From Euonymus europaeus (taxonomy: Eukaryota; Streptophyta; Magnoliopsida; Celastrales; Celastraceae): a stretch of DNA of 64,000 nt. The DNA is taken from assembly GCA_963580455.1 (NCBI GenBank), contig OY756962.1, forward strand, positions 21,706,001-21,770,000, read 5' to 3'. Made by a program: the position numbers and the translations under genes. The notes under the pieces were generated by a model. That model made no database searches. It had not been told where the DNA came from and saw only the letters and a list, made by a program, of their open reading frames with translations. Below are positions 33,422-46,263 of this stretch, piece after piece (position 1 is the first letter of the stretch; every line of letters starts with the position of its first letter).

Positions 33422-35822
33422 TGCAAAATGAAAGAGCATGACGGAGGCAAGGATTTTCCATTGATTTTGTCTACCTGGCAGTAAGTTCTCTATGCCACCT
33501 GATGTAAATGTCTCTCAGTTTCTAATTTTTGCTGCCCTGTCCACTTGTTGTATATTGCTATCTGATGCTATCAACTCTTCCACTGCTTTTTGGCAAGCAA
33601 GATAATGAATCATGACAAAGTGGTAATCAAAATTGGAATGTTACTTAATGTAGTTTTGATTTCTAATTTTAGTTGCATTGACCATCTGTTATCTATTGCT
33701 AAATGTCAATGTAAATTCTTTTTTTTTTACTTTTTTTGAAAAATATATTTATATTTTAATCGATTTTGCGAATCTAATGATTAAATTTAAATTTTGTTTA
33801 GTGGGCTCTGCCCTAGTTTGTCTACAGCAGAGCCCAGGCACCCACAACTACCTTAAGACTTGTATCATGTGGCTTAGGAGAGTTAACGTTGAAGTATATT
33901 CTAAGCATTTTGCCCTAAATGGCGAAATACACTGCAATGACATTGGAATTCCAGTCTCTACATATGTTGTGGCTCATGGTTTGCAGAAATATCCCCTTTT
34001 AATGATGAATGTGGGCGTACAAACAAATCCCTATTTACCATTCAACAACAAGGAAAGGTAATTCTTAGGCATATTTAATAACACAACGCGAGAATTAAGC
34101 TCGGGTTGTGCAAAATTCGATCTTTCTCGTTTAGTTTTATGAACATATCACTATATCAGATTTAGCAGCATCCGGGGAAGACTGACAAGTACGGCTGAGC
34201 CGAGCCAAACTTTGGCATGTTCAGAGCCTTCAGGCTTGACTCGTCATATTTTTATTTTATTTTATTTTATTTTATTTTGTCGAAAAGGGAGGATGAGGGT
34301 GAGAATCTCATATTCATTTGTTTGGTTAAGTTATGGTAGTATAAAATCCATGTCCTCGCTAAAATCAGGATGAGTACACTCCATTAGGGAGAATGAGTTT
34401 TATTTTGAGAAGATAATTTTGTCATTAAAATTTACAATAACTTGTTTTTTTTTCCTGGGTAACTGTACTATTATAAGTCGCGCTCATTTTCATTTCTTAA
34501 ACGAGATAATTCTCATCTCACCTTCAGTTTGTTAAGAATCTCGCCTCGAAAAGATATTAGGAATTTATTCTCCTTTATAAGACAAGTCCAACCTTCCTCA
34601 CTCGATAAGAACTTTTCTTTAAACTCAAGAAGTATCATTCAATGACACGACTCCAGAAATAACTATATTAATGAAAACGGAACAATTTAAAGAAAAAAAT
34701 ATTATTACTTGAACTTTACTGACACTCCCTTACCGGCGTGGAATAAGACATAGTCTCTGTGGTGTTGTGTTGTTTGGTTGGGTAGTATTGTTTTTCACTC
34801 TCAAGTTGTTTGTTAGTCATGTCTTGGATAGCTTTTGTTTCGATCAGCAGAATAAGCATATGATATGATCGATCATGTTAGTCTGAGCTTTTGTTTGGAG
34901 TTTTACTGTGTGGCAGTCACGGCGGAGGAGTACAATAAAAAGAACCGCACGAGGCGAGAGAGAATCTGTCTCCCATGCAACATAAAGTACCTTACTTTAC
35001 TATCAAAAAAATAAAATAAAAAATAGAACATTCCTTATTTTGAATCTCATCCACTTTGGACCCAGTCTTTGCTTCTCGAACTAACCAATATCAAATCAGA
35101 AAAAGAAGAAAAGTAGAGATGGAAGAGGGACAGAAAAAAAAGTGAAAGAAAAAGCAGCTGTGGTCATTTGTTTGGTGAGAAATCAAAAGAAAAACATATA
35201 TAATATCAACTTGTCCTAAAGATCAACAGGAAATCATATTACAAGTATATTATGCAGTGCTTTTAAGTTGGAGCAAAATCTAGTAGACTACAACACTGTA
35301 GCACCAGTCAAAGGTATTCAGAGACATGGAGATGCTTATTGATTGCTTTACTAGAGGAACACAAGACGAAAAATAACAAGAAAAAACATGAAAAATTCAG
35401 GAAGAGAGCAAATTGATACACATTACAAGCTTTACTTAACCGTCTAGTGAGGAAACAAGAAGTGAAAAACAAGAAGCTTTCACGGAATTCATACCGTTAC
35501 AATGGCTGTTTGGTATAGTATTTTCATGCAAAGTGAACCCTATTTCTCTCAAAATCATCATGCAGGGGCAACTATATTTTTTTAAAAAGTATAACAGAAC
35601 AAGTGAATACCATGGAAGCTGCGAGAATGGCATGATCACCATTAACTGACAAAGAGAAATGTAACAGAAGCTAACAATAACAAAACTGTGCCCTCTAGCA
35701 CATTTTAAACCAAAAAATTTCAAGTGGTCGACAAGAAATTGATTAAAATATTTTCAAATCATCTCACACATTGCTTTCCTTAGTTGTTTGAGGCTCGCCA
35801 TGGATGACTCCTTGGGCACTTT
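33422..35822. other. Intergenic DNA between convergent BIR2-like and CLE25-like genes
   Basis: Probable 3' UTRs at both ends. TTTTA repeats occur at about 34,249-34,278. The open frame at 33,678-34,061 shows no family motif. Nothing else recognised. Confidence 0.5.
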
Positions 35823-36900
35823 TTAAGCTCGACCAGGGGGTTGCTTAAACTTGCCTGCTCTCCTGTACACGAATATTACAAACAAATGGTTATAACTTGA
35901 GAGCCAGAAACAGGAAGGAGAGCAATGCAAGAAATTACTAGCTTTAGTGCATCAATAGTTGATCCACTAATATTTTTCAGACTGTGAGGACAAGGCAAGT
36001 GTAAATCAAAACAATTCAGGGTTGGTGTCCTGTTGCACAATCTAAATCACAAAAGCAGCTTTGATTTTATTTTTTGGAAATTTTACAACAAAAAGAAGGT
36101 ACCTATCATGAAGAACCTATTTAGTGGGGCAACTTCAACATATTAAATCAAGTTTTCATTGGGTTTTGGGAAAATTGTGCTAAATATATTTGAATTCATA
36201 TAGAAAGGAAAGGAAAGGAGTTGTTTTATGTTCCCTCCTCATAGCTAAAGTGTCATAGTTCTTTCCCCAATGCCTTTATTTGATCCCATAAAAATAAGAG
36301 AGATTGATAGCTAAAGAAGCTTTTATTAAAGAGTAAAACCATCATCACATTCACGCATTTCAAAAATCCAGATATGATATTTTATAGAGGATAGTTAAAC
36401 ACATCATCCTGGTCTATTCTCCTTAACACCCTGATTCCCAAGAAAAAAATTAAAGCAAAGAAAAAATAGTGTAGATCAATCAATCATCATTTCATATTAT
36501 GTTTAAGGAAATACATGGCATAGCTTAAACTAACTTCAATATAACCACTGGATGTACACAGAAATCTAAACCAATTCAAATCAGCTCCCAAGAATAAGAA
36601 TGATCTGTCATAGAAATATCACATACGAAGAGGAAATAAGTACCTGTTGTGAATAGGATCAGGACCGTTAGGTACTCTTCTCTTGCTCACGAAATGGAAA
36701 CCAAGATTACGACGACGACCAGGATTACTCTCCCTTCCAGCCAAAGTCAGATGCTCAAAATCACCAGTCGGTGGTGTTGTCATAGTCGTCATCGCCACAA
36801 TTGCATTGTCTGTCATTATTCCAACACAAAGTAACCAAATGACTCCCACTAATACGGAAGCTCCAAATAGAGCCCTTGGAACCCTGCTGCCTCTGCCCAT
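35823..36900 (-). CDS. CLE25: CLE25-type signalling peptide precursor
   Basis: Two exons, 36644-36900 and 35823-35862, join in phase (AG|G) to give 98 residues. The N-terminus has a hydrophobic secretion signal about residues 11-37 (LFGASVLVGVIWLLCVGI). The dodecapeptide RRVPNGPDPIHN is at residues 74-85, differing from Arabidopsis CLE25 (RKVPNGPDPIHN) by a conservative K to R. The mature peptide acts outside the cell on CLAVATA1/BAM-type receptors; CLE25 is known for phloem roles and root-to-shoot drought signalling. Exon 2 codes the tail RAGKFKQPPGRA after the CLE motif; most CLE genes end at the motif. Without splicing, the frame would run on as YLFPLRM. The position next to a BIR2-like gene and an RsmD-like gene matches Arabidopsis. 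Confidence 0.9.
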
Positions 36901-37171
36901 ACTACTCCCTGTACCCCTCTTCTTCTCCTACAACTTTAAGCTAAAGGAGAATTGCAAGCCATTGATGGTGTCTGTGAAAGAAGTCACAACAGACATGTTA
37001 ATGTGATGAGAAGAAACCTGCATAAGCAGCTTTCTGATAATGAGTATACCAGGAAAAAAGATAGAGCTGGGCAGACAAGTTTTTTTGGTATATATAAGCT
37101 TGGCGGGTAAGCAGTGGATTATCCTATTTAAGGGGATTGGTTTGTCCTATTTAAAGGTGAGGGATTGGAAT

Positions 37172-37222
<51 letters not shown>

Positions 37223-37864
37223 ATAAGCTATAAGACAAAATGTTTGTTACCCATGTTGCTTTAGTATATCTTATATGGGTCCATTCTAGCTCTCTTTCTT
37301 TGCTTTGATTTGTGCATTTTCATGCAGTTACTATGAGGCCTCGCTACACAATACACCCCCTCTTCTCCTCCACACCCACCCCCCACTCCAAAAAAAATAA
37401 AAAAATAAAATAAGAACTCTAAAATGCTTATTCAAAAACTCATATGGCCTTGAGCCCCTATACAGCAATCGAGTATTGAGGAAGCAAGCATTATTGTCCA
37501 GCATTAGCCAAAAAGAAAAACAACGCAGTACTGTTGTTTCTTGGAAATTATCTTCATTTCTTGAGAAAAAAAGCTTTAGACCCATCTCTATAAGTTGAAG
37601 AAAACTTAAAGAGCCAACTATTAAATACAAAGTCACAGAAGTAGATAGCAAAATCTGTTTTAGGTGCTTTCACCGGCCCCAGTTCAAAGTTTTCCAAGTG
37701 AAGTATAAACTGCATCGGAATGACTAAGGGATCCACCCAATAAAAGAAAAGAAGATCCAAAAACGTCAATTTAAACTGCGAACTAACAAACAAATAAATT
37801 CGAGTTTGCTTGCAGCAGAAGTACAAAAGCATGAAAACCATCTAAACTAGACATCAAGTATATG
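36901..37864. other. CLE25 upstream region with GA microsatellite
   Basis: It contains a (GA)n run at 37174-37221 and a TATATATA stretch near 37,089 that could serve as the minus-strand TATA box. No coding sequence recognised. Confidence 0.5.
37174..37221. repeat. (GA)n microsatellite
   Basis: Uninterrupted AG/GA dinucleotides, about 48 bp, roughly 275-320 bp upstream of the CLE25-like start codon. GA repeats are common in plant 5' regulatory DNA and can bind BPC proteins; whether it acts here is inference. Confidence 0.9.
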
Positions 37865-39582
37865 CTACTCATGTCCTTTAGAGAAAGAAGACAGTCTTCT
37901 CAACCTTTGAATATTTTCATTCTCAAGCAATGAATCTTGAAGAAATGGAAAGCGCTTTAGTGGAATAAGAATATTCAAATTGAAATGTTCTACAACTATA
38001 CTGCCATACTCAATCTGAAGTCTGAACTGCACAAAACAAGTGATGCAAGTTTAAAAAACAAAAAACTGACATAAACAAAACTAGATGGTCTCACTCTCAC
38101 ATACTATAAACATTCAAATCAAGCAATTTTCCATTGATTAAGAATCTGAACTCAAATTCCAGGATTTCCTACTAAATTGATAAATGGGTGAACAAATTTC
38201 CAAGTAATACTCTAAGAACAATTTATTTCTCCCAGCAAGTTTCAATCAGCTTTGAGAATCATAAATCCAAATTCGTCAATGTATCCCGAGAACAGCATTG
38301 GGCAATGTGCTTTTCAAAGCAAGAAATGATTTTATGAACAAATCTGTGATACTTTAAATAAAGATCCCCTTTAGAGGTTTACAGTTCAGTCATCACTAAC
38401 AACTGTAGTAAAACTCTTTTAATCATGTGGGGAGGGGGGATAAGCAAGACCTGCAAATGGTTATTTACTCATTCATCAGGTCCCATCATTGGGAATTCCA
38501 TCAACAAGTTTCATACAATTGTCCCACTCTCAATAAAGATTTGTCTAAAGTGCCAGAGAAGGATGAAGTTAAGAAATAAAGAGTACAAACAAGGAAGAAG
38601 ACTAGATATTGCGCTCTACACTAATTTAACACAAGTAATCATAAGAGGAAAAACATAATAACAAGACAGAAATTCAAAACAGATTTATGTGATTTAACAG
38701 TGTAAGTTCAAGGAGTAAAATATTATAACTTTTTCGGGAAAAAATTTACCTTGAACCACACTGCCCGGTATGCTCGGTTCTGCTCACTCCGACATCTAGC
38801 CTTTTGCCTGTTTACCCATCTTACTTTTTCCTATTCCCAGCACTTGAATATGATTCACTAACATTTGCATTAAAAAACAGTAAATTGGTTCTCATAATAG
38901 AATAGTAACATGACTTCAAAAAGAGAACTCATCAAAGAATTTAGATGCCTATCACCTTAAAAAAAAAACTTCAGCTCCAAACTAAAGATTTAAGATTTAG
39001 AGAATGGAACAGTAACACTGACTGTGAGAAACTTAATCCATAACCAAGACCCAAAACAAAGTCATTACTTGCATCTCGGGCAATGATTGAGCTTCCCAGA
39101 TCGATTCAGTCAAGGTTGCATCACTTCCATCTTTATCAAAGTTATTTGCATCATATGCACAAAGCTGTGTAGACATTCATGCTAACTAGATGGATTAACA
39201 CATAACATAAAGAACATTAAGCAACTTCTCTTAGCCTTCACAACAAGGATGAAGAGATCAACTAATCTCATGTGCACTGATCAAGGGAAAGAAAACTCCA
39301 TTGCGAATGAAGCTAAAGAGAATTCTTCAGTAATTAGGATAAATATATTTTCTACAGAACTCAAATGTACTGATCGAGGTGGGCCACTATTCCCAGTTAA
39401 ATCAGAATCCTCTTTCGGAACTTGTACTCTCCCCCAGTAATTTCACTCAGTTCTCCGGGCCTATTATTGATGAATGCTACAGAAACAAAAAGAAAACAAA
39501 TTCTGGGTTAAAAAAATGTGCTTTAGCAAGCTCATCAGCCTTAAAAAGATTAGCAGGTGGGGTTGGCTGGAACATCTTCAAC
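37865..39582 (-). CDS. Unidentified multi-exon gene, 3' exons only
   Basis: Three consecutive exons are all multiples of three, all phase 0 and have GT-AG borders: 39069-39164 (LCAYDANNFDKDGSDATLTE), 38750-38830 (EKVRWVNRQKARCRSEQNRA, then YRAVWFK) and 37865-38026 (FRLQIEYGSIVVEHFNLNIL, ending FSKGHE and TAG). A possible earlier exon at 39498-39582 (LKMFQPTPPANLFKADELAK) joins in the right phase but has a weak donor. No family recognised. The product is likely soluble and partly basic. It lies between the CLE25-like and RsmD-like genes on the same strand. The 5' part is not resolved. It could be a decayed gene, but three perfect phase-0 exons argue for a live one. Confidence 0.5.
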
Positions 39583-40363
39583 CTGCTTTCTACTGACAAA
39601 CTCTAAAGGGTGTCATTCGAAAAAGAAAAGCAATATTGTGCAGTGTTTGTTTCTTAACACCCCAAAATAGCAAAATTCATGCTGAAATCATCAAACCAGG
39701 GCCAATTCACTTGAGTTCGGTTCATCATTCTCAAATAAAATAGAGCTTTAGGATACTCCAGAAGTATGCCTTACACAACTGAAACTAATTTTATAGCACG
39801 CATTCATCATTTGAGGTTCAAACAGAATACATGCAAGGATGCAGTTTGATAGCTCCAATTAATGTGAAGAATCAAATGACATACATTGAAAAGTTCAAAA
39901 AACAGAAGCAAGCTATCATTGTCAGCATCCGTGCATTATTTGCTGGAAATGACAGCTTGCTTTGACACAACAGCATAAGAATTATTAAGCTGGTACTCAT
40001 AGTCTCGTACTTCTTTTTTTTTACGGGAAGTTAATTACACAAACATACAGACTTATTTCCAGATCTTGGCAATGAAACAAAGTCCAACTGGCCTGAAACA
40101 ATGCAAGTCCATTTCAATCTTCTACTGCTAATTATCATTATCAGAGAGCAAGGGCTGAAATACCATTGAAGACATAGAACTATAGTTTTTCAAGAAGATG
40201 GAGATAATACATACCAATTGGATCGTATCATAACAAAATTTGCAGACACAATGATTATGATAACAAAAATGAGATCTCTTGGTACTGATGTTGCACGCCC
40301 AAAAGTTAGGAGGGCGGTTATTACAACACCTAAAAATATAACTTGGGGACATGGAAAAAGGTG

Positions 40364-43300
40364 TTACTTCTTTCCAATCACATGAGCATGCAAACTTTTC
40401 GCTAGCGAGACTTTTCCCATTCTTTTCTTCTGGGCCCACTTGGGTCCATATATTGCCAAATGAGTACGACCAAATCGCCGATCTTTTATCTGCAATCCAT
40501 GTCAACAATTATTAGTTATCTTCTTACCTATATATGAATGTCTCTAAGAAATCGAGCCAATTATTTTGAATAAGAGGGAGTAAAGGAAATGAAATGAATA
40601 ATATGCTACCATATCTAATCCATAAGAGACGTGGAATTTATCTAGTCATGCTCCAGCATTTGCCACCAGCGCCAGAAAAAAATATAAAAATTTGAGTCTT
40701 TAATTTAACTTTCATAGTAAGAATTCCATAATAGTTTGCAGTGCAGGTGTTATACTACTTATAAGGTTTTATGAAGTTTGAAATCAGGTTCCTAGCACTG
40801 TAATCAAGGGTCTATTCTTGCTAAAAGGAAATGAAACCAGGTGCACAATGCTCCAGTGGAGGTAGGGTACAAATGGCAGATGTATGCAGCTTTACCTCGT
40901 AATGGAGAGGTTATTGCTGTAGTTGAATCAGTGACCCCTAAATTGGTGTGAAACAACTTTACCACTAGGCCAAGGTTTGTCATAACTGTTAATGCTAACC
41001 AATTTAGGAAGTGTTTGACACATAAATGCATCAATGAGAGCACATGCTTTTGGGAAGTTCAATGCATGAGTTCATACTGGCTGGCCCCAACCTTTTCAAG
41101 ACAACCGCATGAATCTGACATTTCAGTTCTTAAAGGATACTCCACAACCTGTGCGATGAAAATCGAGTATATATTAAAAATATTTGGACAAAAACCAAAA
41201 CACTATAAAACCATGATAAGAACCAGCTCCATCACTACTTACAATAAAGGTGTCTTCTCCAATTATGGCTGACAGAGATATTTGTTTCATCAGTACCCCA
41301 TAATCAACTTCCATGTATGGAGGCGTAACACTAACATAGTCAAATGGTCCAATACCACCTACGTAAAAATTGGATCAAGTCAACATTCATCAAAGTGTTA
41401 GAATTGCCTTAAATCTGAACTTTACGACTATCTTACACATGAAATTGAAATTTTGATATTTCTTTGATATATATGATTTGATAGTTATAGGCGAGCATGT
41501 GGCCCATTGGTAGAGTTGCAAGGGTGCAACCTAGAGATCACAAGTTTAATTTCTAGAAATAACTTTTCCACATATTACGTCATACGTGAGCGTAAGGTCC
41601 ACATACATTCAGCCTGTCCATGACCCGCCTAATACGAGAGTCTAGTGCACGAGAGTTGTTTATATATGTCTTGATAGTTGCAACCAATCAAACATACACA
41701 TGTTGGATCCACACAATTTTTACATTTCCTCCCTCCAGCCCCAATTGCAGAGTGTAGGATGATATTCGGAGGAAAGGAATACCGGATACCAATAGGGTGC
41801 AAGAGGAGGTGGTCAAGAGGACTACTGGACTTACCTACAAATTGGACTGCACGGTCTAAAAAAGATTCAACAGAGATAGCATGTATAACTGAAACATTAC
41901 GAAACCCAGTCCATTCCAAATTTGGTTCTAGAACATTTGAAACAACCCAGGGATCCATCTCAACAAAATGCACCTGATATTTGACAAGAAGAGAAATTAG
42001 GAATCTCGACCAAAAATAGAAAATCAAAGCATAAAGAAAGCTATGCCAGTATGAGATTTAAATGAACTGAAATTTCTTTTGACGATATCTAATAAGTTAT
42101 TGTACCTCAGAACATCCCCGGCTGATAGCTTCAATACCAACAGAACCTGTACCACTATACAAGTCTAACCAGCGACCAGGCCTTAAAGATGCAGGACACC
42201 CACCGGCTGCCTATATAACAGCAGGAAGAAGTTATTCCAACAAGCTGATGAGTTTAAAAGAAAGATTTCCAGATAACATTGAGAGCAAGAGTTGAGACAA
42301 ATACAAACAGAAATATCAGGAAATTTTGACATAAATACATATTGATACAGCTGCCATTTTGAGATTAAGATGCGACTAAGACCTGCAAGATGTCAAATGC
42401 TGCACCTTTTACAACTTCCATCATTGGCCGCACATCCATGCCTTTCGGTGACAGCAACTTTTTTCTTTTAGCCTTTCCTCCAAGCACCTACAATGGTCAT
42501 ATATTATTGGTGGAATTAAATTCTTTTGGATGGGAAGACGATTTCTTAGATTAAAATAAAAATAAAAAAAGTAAAATGTGGTGATAAGAAAATAAAAACC
42601 TATGTATGTTTTTTTCAACATTTCTTTATAATTCATCAAGTGAAAGGGGCTGTTCTATTTGACAGCCCCATAAATGTTGTCAAACAACGAAACAACACCT
42701 TAACATAATATCCAAATTATTAAACAGCCTGGTCAGGAATCAAGAAAAGGTAACCAAACGTACTAGATAAAGTAGAAAGCCATTAGGATTCTGCAAGACA
42801 TATATTAAAGGGTGCCCTTTTCAGAGGAGTTCCTGTTGCCATTAAAAAATTTTAAAAAAAAAAGAAGAAGAAGAAGAAAGAGTTCCATAAGACACTAGAA
42901 ATCCATATCATCAGTGTAAAAAATCCCACCGATACCAACACTCACGCTTGCTCCTGCAGACACAAATACATATCTTCCATAAGAATGTTGCTAGTGAAAC
43001 AGGCCCCTGTTGAATTGGCAAAGACGCAAGACACAGGAATTTACACATTTCAAGCAACAACTTTGACGTTGCTACCTCTTAGTGTTCAAATTTCTGTAAC
43101 ATAACTTGCACAATAGAAATATCAATATGCACAAAATGAAGGAATGTTGCAAGAAAAAAATAGATTGGACAGCATGCCTGACACTATTGTTTTCTTTCTT
43201 TCATTTAACTTATATTTTAAGTTAAGGCACCCCATGGCGCAGAAATTTCCCAGAAAGTTTTTTCTCATCTTTTATCCTTTACATAAGATACCATGCATTT

Positions 43301-44277
43301 TAAATTATGAGAGGAAATTCATACCTGAAGCAATCTATGGGTGGTCCTTGGTAGCTTAGGATCCTCTTCTGGGGCTTGCTTTGCTCTCTGGGTCTTCTGC
43401 TCCTCTCTCCTCCTCCTTGTCTATTAAACCAAATTAAAAGGCGAAACAACTTTAAATGATTCACAATTCAATACTTACTTCGGCGGCTAAAGAATGCAGG
43501 AAATATTATTATTGAAAGGATCCATAATTTGTAAACCCAGTAGCATAGGATATGAATAAGTAATAAGCGCCAACAAGACAGTGATTGGAATAATTAGGCT
43601 AAATTTTTTGATATGAATATGCATAAAAAAAATGGTTTTTGTAATCCTCGTTTTTGTCAGAAATAACCATTAGCGATACAAGATGCCTCAAAACTTTTAT
43701 CATTTGTAACCTATAAGATTCACCTCCTACTCATCCTATGTTTCTAACTTCCTCATTCTTGAGTGCCATTGAATTTATTTTACAAGTTTAACATACTAGC
43801 AAAAACGACATTGGTCAACAATCCTTTTCACGTCTCTTGTTCATTTAACTAACAATGAAACAAAAGTACTAATGAGCAACCACCATCCCAGCCACAGAAA
43901 GAGAGAGCGAAAGTAGAACCTTAGGAGAAGTCTCTGGTAAGTAATCATTAGGATCAAGACCGTATCGATCGAATAACTCCTTCTTCTTCGAACTCAACAA
44001 TCCACTATCAGATTCTGCCACCAGCACACAAAAGAAGAATTCCATTCAGCGAATTTAAAAAAAACATACAAAAAGCTTCAAATTAAACATCAAAAGAAAG
44101 TCCATAAATTGAATAAACTTGTTTCTCACTTTGAGAGAAGACGACGATAGAAGGTCGGTGACCAGAATTTTTGGAGGGAAATCCATTTAAAAGAAGTAGA
44201 GTATGAGAAGACATGAAGAGTTTGGGGTTGATGTCTAGGCTTAACGGTGAGATAATCGGCGACGATGAGAGCGCCAT
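40364..44277 (-). CDS. RsmD-type 16S rRNA guanine methyltransferase, probably plastid
   Basis: Nine exons: 44130-44277, 43920-44014, 43325-43420, 42383-42487, 42106-42210, 41835-41973, 41243-41358, 41092-41148, 40364-40489. They sum to 987 nt, in phase, giving 328 residues. The leader (MALSSSPIISPLSLDINPKL) is Ser-rich and lacks acids, like a plastid transit peptide. The SAM site is at about 162-176 (WLDLYSGTGSVGIEA), then FVEMD at 186-190 and the catalytic-loop motif VTPPY at 240-244 (bacterial RsmD has DPPF/Y). The C-terminus has RRFGRTHLAIYGPKWAQKKR. Bacterial RsmD makes m2G966 of 16S rRNA; action on plastid rRNA is inferred. Introns 6 and 8 carry SINEs. The position corresponds to Arabidopsis At3g28460. 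Confidence 0.92.
40805..40985 (-). mobile_element. tRNA-derived SINE, intron 8 of the RsmD-like gene
   Basis: On the minus strand it shows an A-box-like TTGGCCTAGTGGTAAAGTTG and a B-box-like GGTCACTGATTCAAC, then a tail with TGTACCC-like and GTGCAC elements typical of Au SINEs. It opposes the SINE at 41,488. Ends are approximate. Confidence 0.6.
41488..41660 (+). mobile_element. Au-like SINE, intron 6 of the RsmD-like gene
   Basis: GCGAGCATGTGGCCCATTGG (A-box region) and AGATCACAAGTTTAATTTC (B-box region), then a tail with GTAAGGTCCACATACATTCA and a terminal TCTAGTGCACGAG. It is the same family as the copy at 1,045. Confidence 0.7.
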
Positions 44278-45379
44278 TGTTGGAGTAAAGCAAAGATTTT
44301 TAGAGCAGATAAAATGCTGAACCAAAATGAAGTGATTGAATTGGGCCTTTTGGGGCCGTTTAAGAACTTCAAGTTTAACGGCGAAGCACATCAAAGCTGC
44401 AATTGGGCTTAAATGTTACTAGAAAGCCCAACAACCCAATAGACACGTTCTCTCATTGCTAGGGGTGGCAATCTCGCCCCGCCCTGAGCGGATTTTTCCC
44501 TAATCCGATACTTTGTCCGGGTGGGAATTGGGATTAAAATTGCACCCCGAAGTCGGGAATGGCTTAGCTCCTTAAACTTGAGCCATCAGGACCGTATGCA
44601 CAAAAGTTTCACACATGATAACAAAGTAAGTCGTCCTTTGGACATACAACTCATAGGATCTAAATTTGGGCCGTTAAATGCACAAGCACATAAGTTTTCA
44701 TCAACTAATATATCCATATACTTTGACCGGCAAACCCAAACGCACAAAGATTTCTCATAATTAATATGAACTTAAACTTGAGCCATCAGGACCGTATGTA
44801 CAAAAGTTTCACACATGATAATAAAGTAAGTCGTCCTTTGGACATACAAATAATATGGACCTAAGTTTGGTCAGTTAGACCCACATGGTCATGTGCACAA
44901 AAGTTTCTCTCAATTGATATGGACCTAAACTTGGCCCACCATAATTGCACATACAAAAGTTTTTTTGAAAGATATTGATCTAAACTTTAGCCATCAAGCC
45001 CACATGAATTTGTTTCCCCTAAGAACATGTTAAGGTGTTATTTGGACATACAATTGATATGAACCTAGATTTTGGCCATCATACCCGCACTCAGAGAAGT
45101 TTTTCTCAACTGATATAGACCTAAACTTAGGCCATTAGGCTTGCACCCACAAACATTTCCCACAACTGATATGGATTTAAACCACACGAACAAAAATTTC
45201 CCATCTAACAAATCATGGCACAGAAGATGGGGGAAGTGAGTGCCTCCTCTGTGCCACTCACTAGAAATTCCAATAAGGATTTTCGTAACTCAAAAATGAA
45301 TGTATGAGTTATGAAAAATTAGTGGGAGGTACCCAATCTTTTTAAAGACCGAAATTGATTTGGATAAAATATACTATTG
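44278..45379. repeat. Upstream region of RsmD-like gene and 200-bp tandem repeat
   Basis: Two strong copies with a 200-bp period start at 44571 and 44771; both open CTTAAACTTGAGCCATCAGG and include AAAGTTTCACACATGATAA and AAGTAAGTCGTCCTTTGGAC. Weaker copies with TAAACTT-GGCCA and CACAAAAGTTT continue to about 45,200. A GGGGTGGCAATCTCGCCCCG stretch at 44,461 resembles a MITE end. No coding sequence. Confidence 0.75.
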
Positions 45380-45388
45380 TTAATAATC

Positions 45389-46260
45389 TCTGTTTATTTT
45401 TTGCAACGCACAAGTACGACTCAATCCAACTCACTTGCGCGCATATTGGATGCAAATCGCCTTACGAGGCCAAACTTTGTTGATTGGCTGAGAAATTTGA
45501 GAATAGTTCTCAATTTCGAAAAGATTGGTTTTGTCCTAGAAATAGAAGAGGAAAATGCTAATTATGAGAAGTGGCATGAACATGACTTGATAGCTAGGAG
45601 TTACATTCTGGGTTCAATGTCAAATGAGCTCCAGAACAGCAAGAAAGTTATATTGATGCTGCTAGTATGATTCTAAATTTAACAAAATTATATGGAGAGC
45701 AAAGCAGGTTTTACAAGATAATGAGATATCTAAGGAATTGTTCTGAAAAGAATGACTAAAGGTGTTAGTGTAAAAGATCATGTTCTCAAGATGATCAATT
45801 TGATTGAACGTCTTGAGGATTTTGATTTTAGCATGGATTTCAACCTACAGACTGACTTGATATTGCAGTCCCTACTTGATTCCTTCCTAAATTTCATTGT
45901 GAATTTTCACATAAATAAGATTGAGTGCACCATGGCAGACTTCATAATATGTTAGGTGTGGCTCAAGCAGACATGAAGGGAAAGATAGTTGAGAAAGTTC
46001 TTGTGGTTTCTTCATCTTCTAAGAAGGAAAAAAACAACAAGGCTTCTACATCTGGAACTTCTAAGAAGATTTCTAAAAACAAGTCTAAGGACAAGCCAGT
46101 AGTAGATAAAGGAAAGTGTTTCTTCTATCAGAAGGATGGGCACTAGAAAATGAATTGTTCTAAATATCTCAAGTCCTTGAAAGTCAAGGGAAAAGAGACA
46201 CCTTCTGAAGGTAAGTCTAACTTTTGTAAACTTGAGAATATTATTTCCATTTACTCATCA
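45389..46260 (+). pseudogene. copia gag remnant
   Basis: Gag N-terminus LARILDANRLTRPNFVDWLR, and a degenerate zinc knuckle (CFFYQKDGH, stop, KMNC) at about 46,115-46,160 in which the second cysteine is lost. Several stops and shifts lie between the fragments. Confidence 0.8.
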
Positions 46261-46263
46261 TCT

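Noticed and set aside
45200..45380. 5' LTR of the second copia element
   Set aside because: No match to the 48,593 LTR is seen; the upstream sequence is unrelated repeat DNA.
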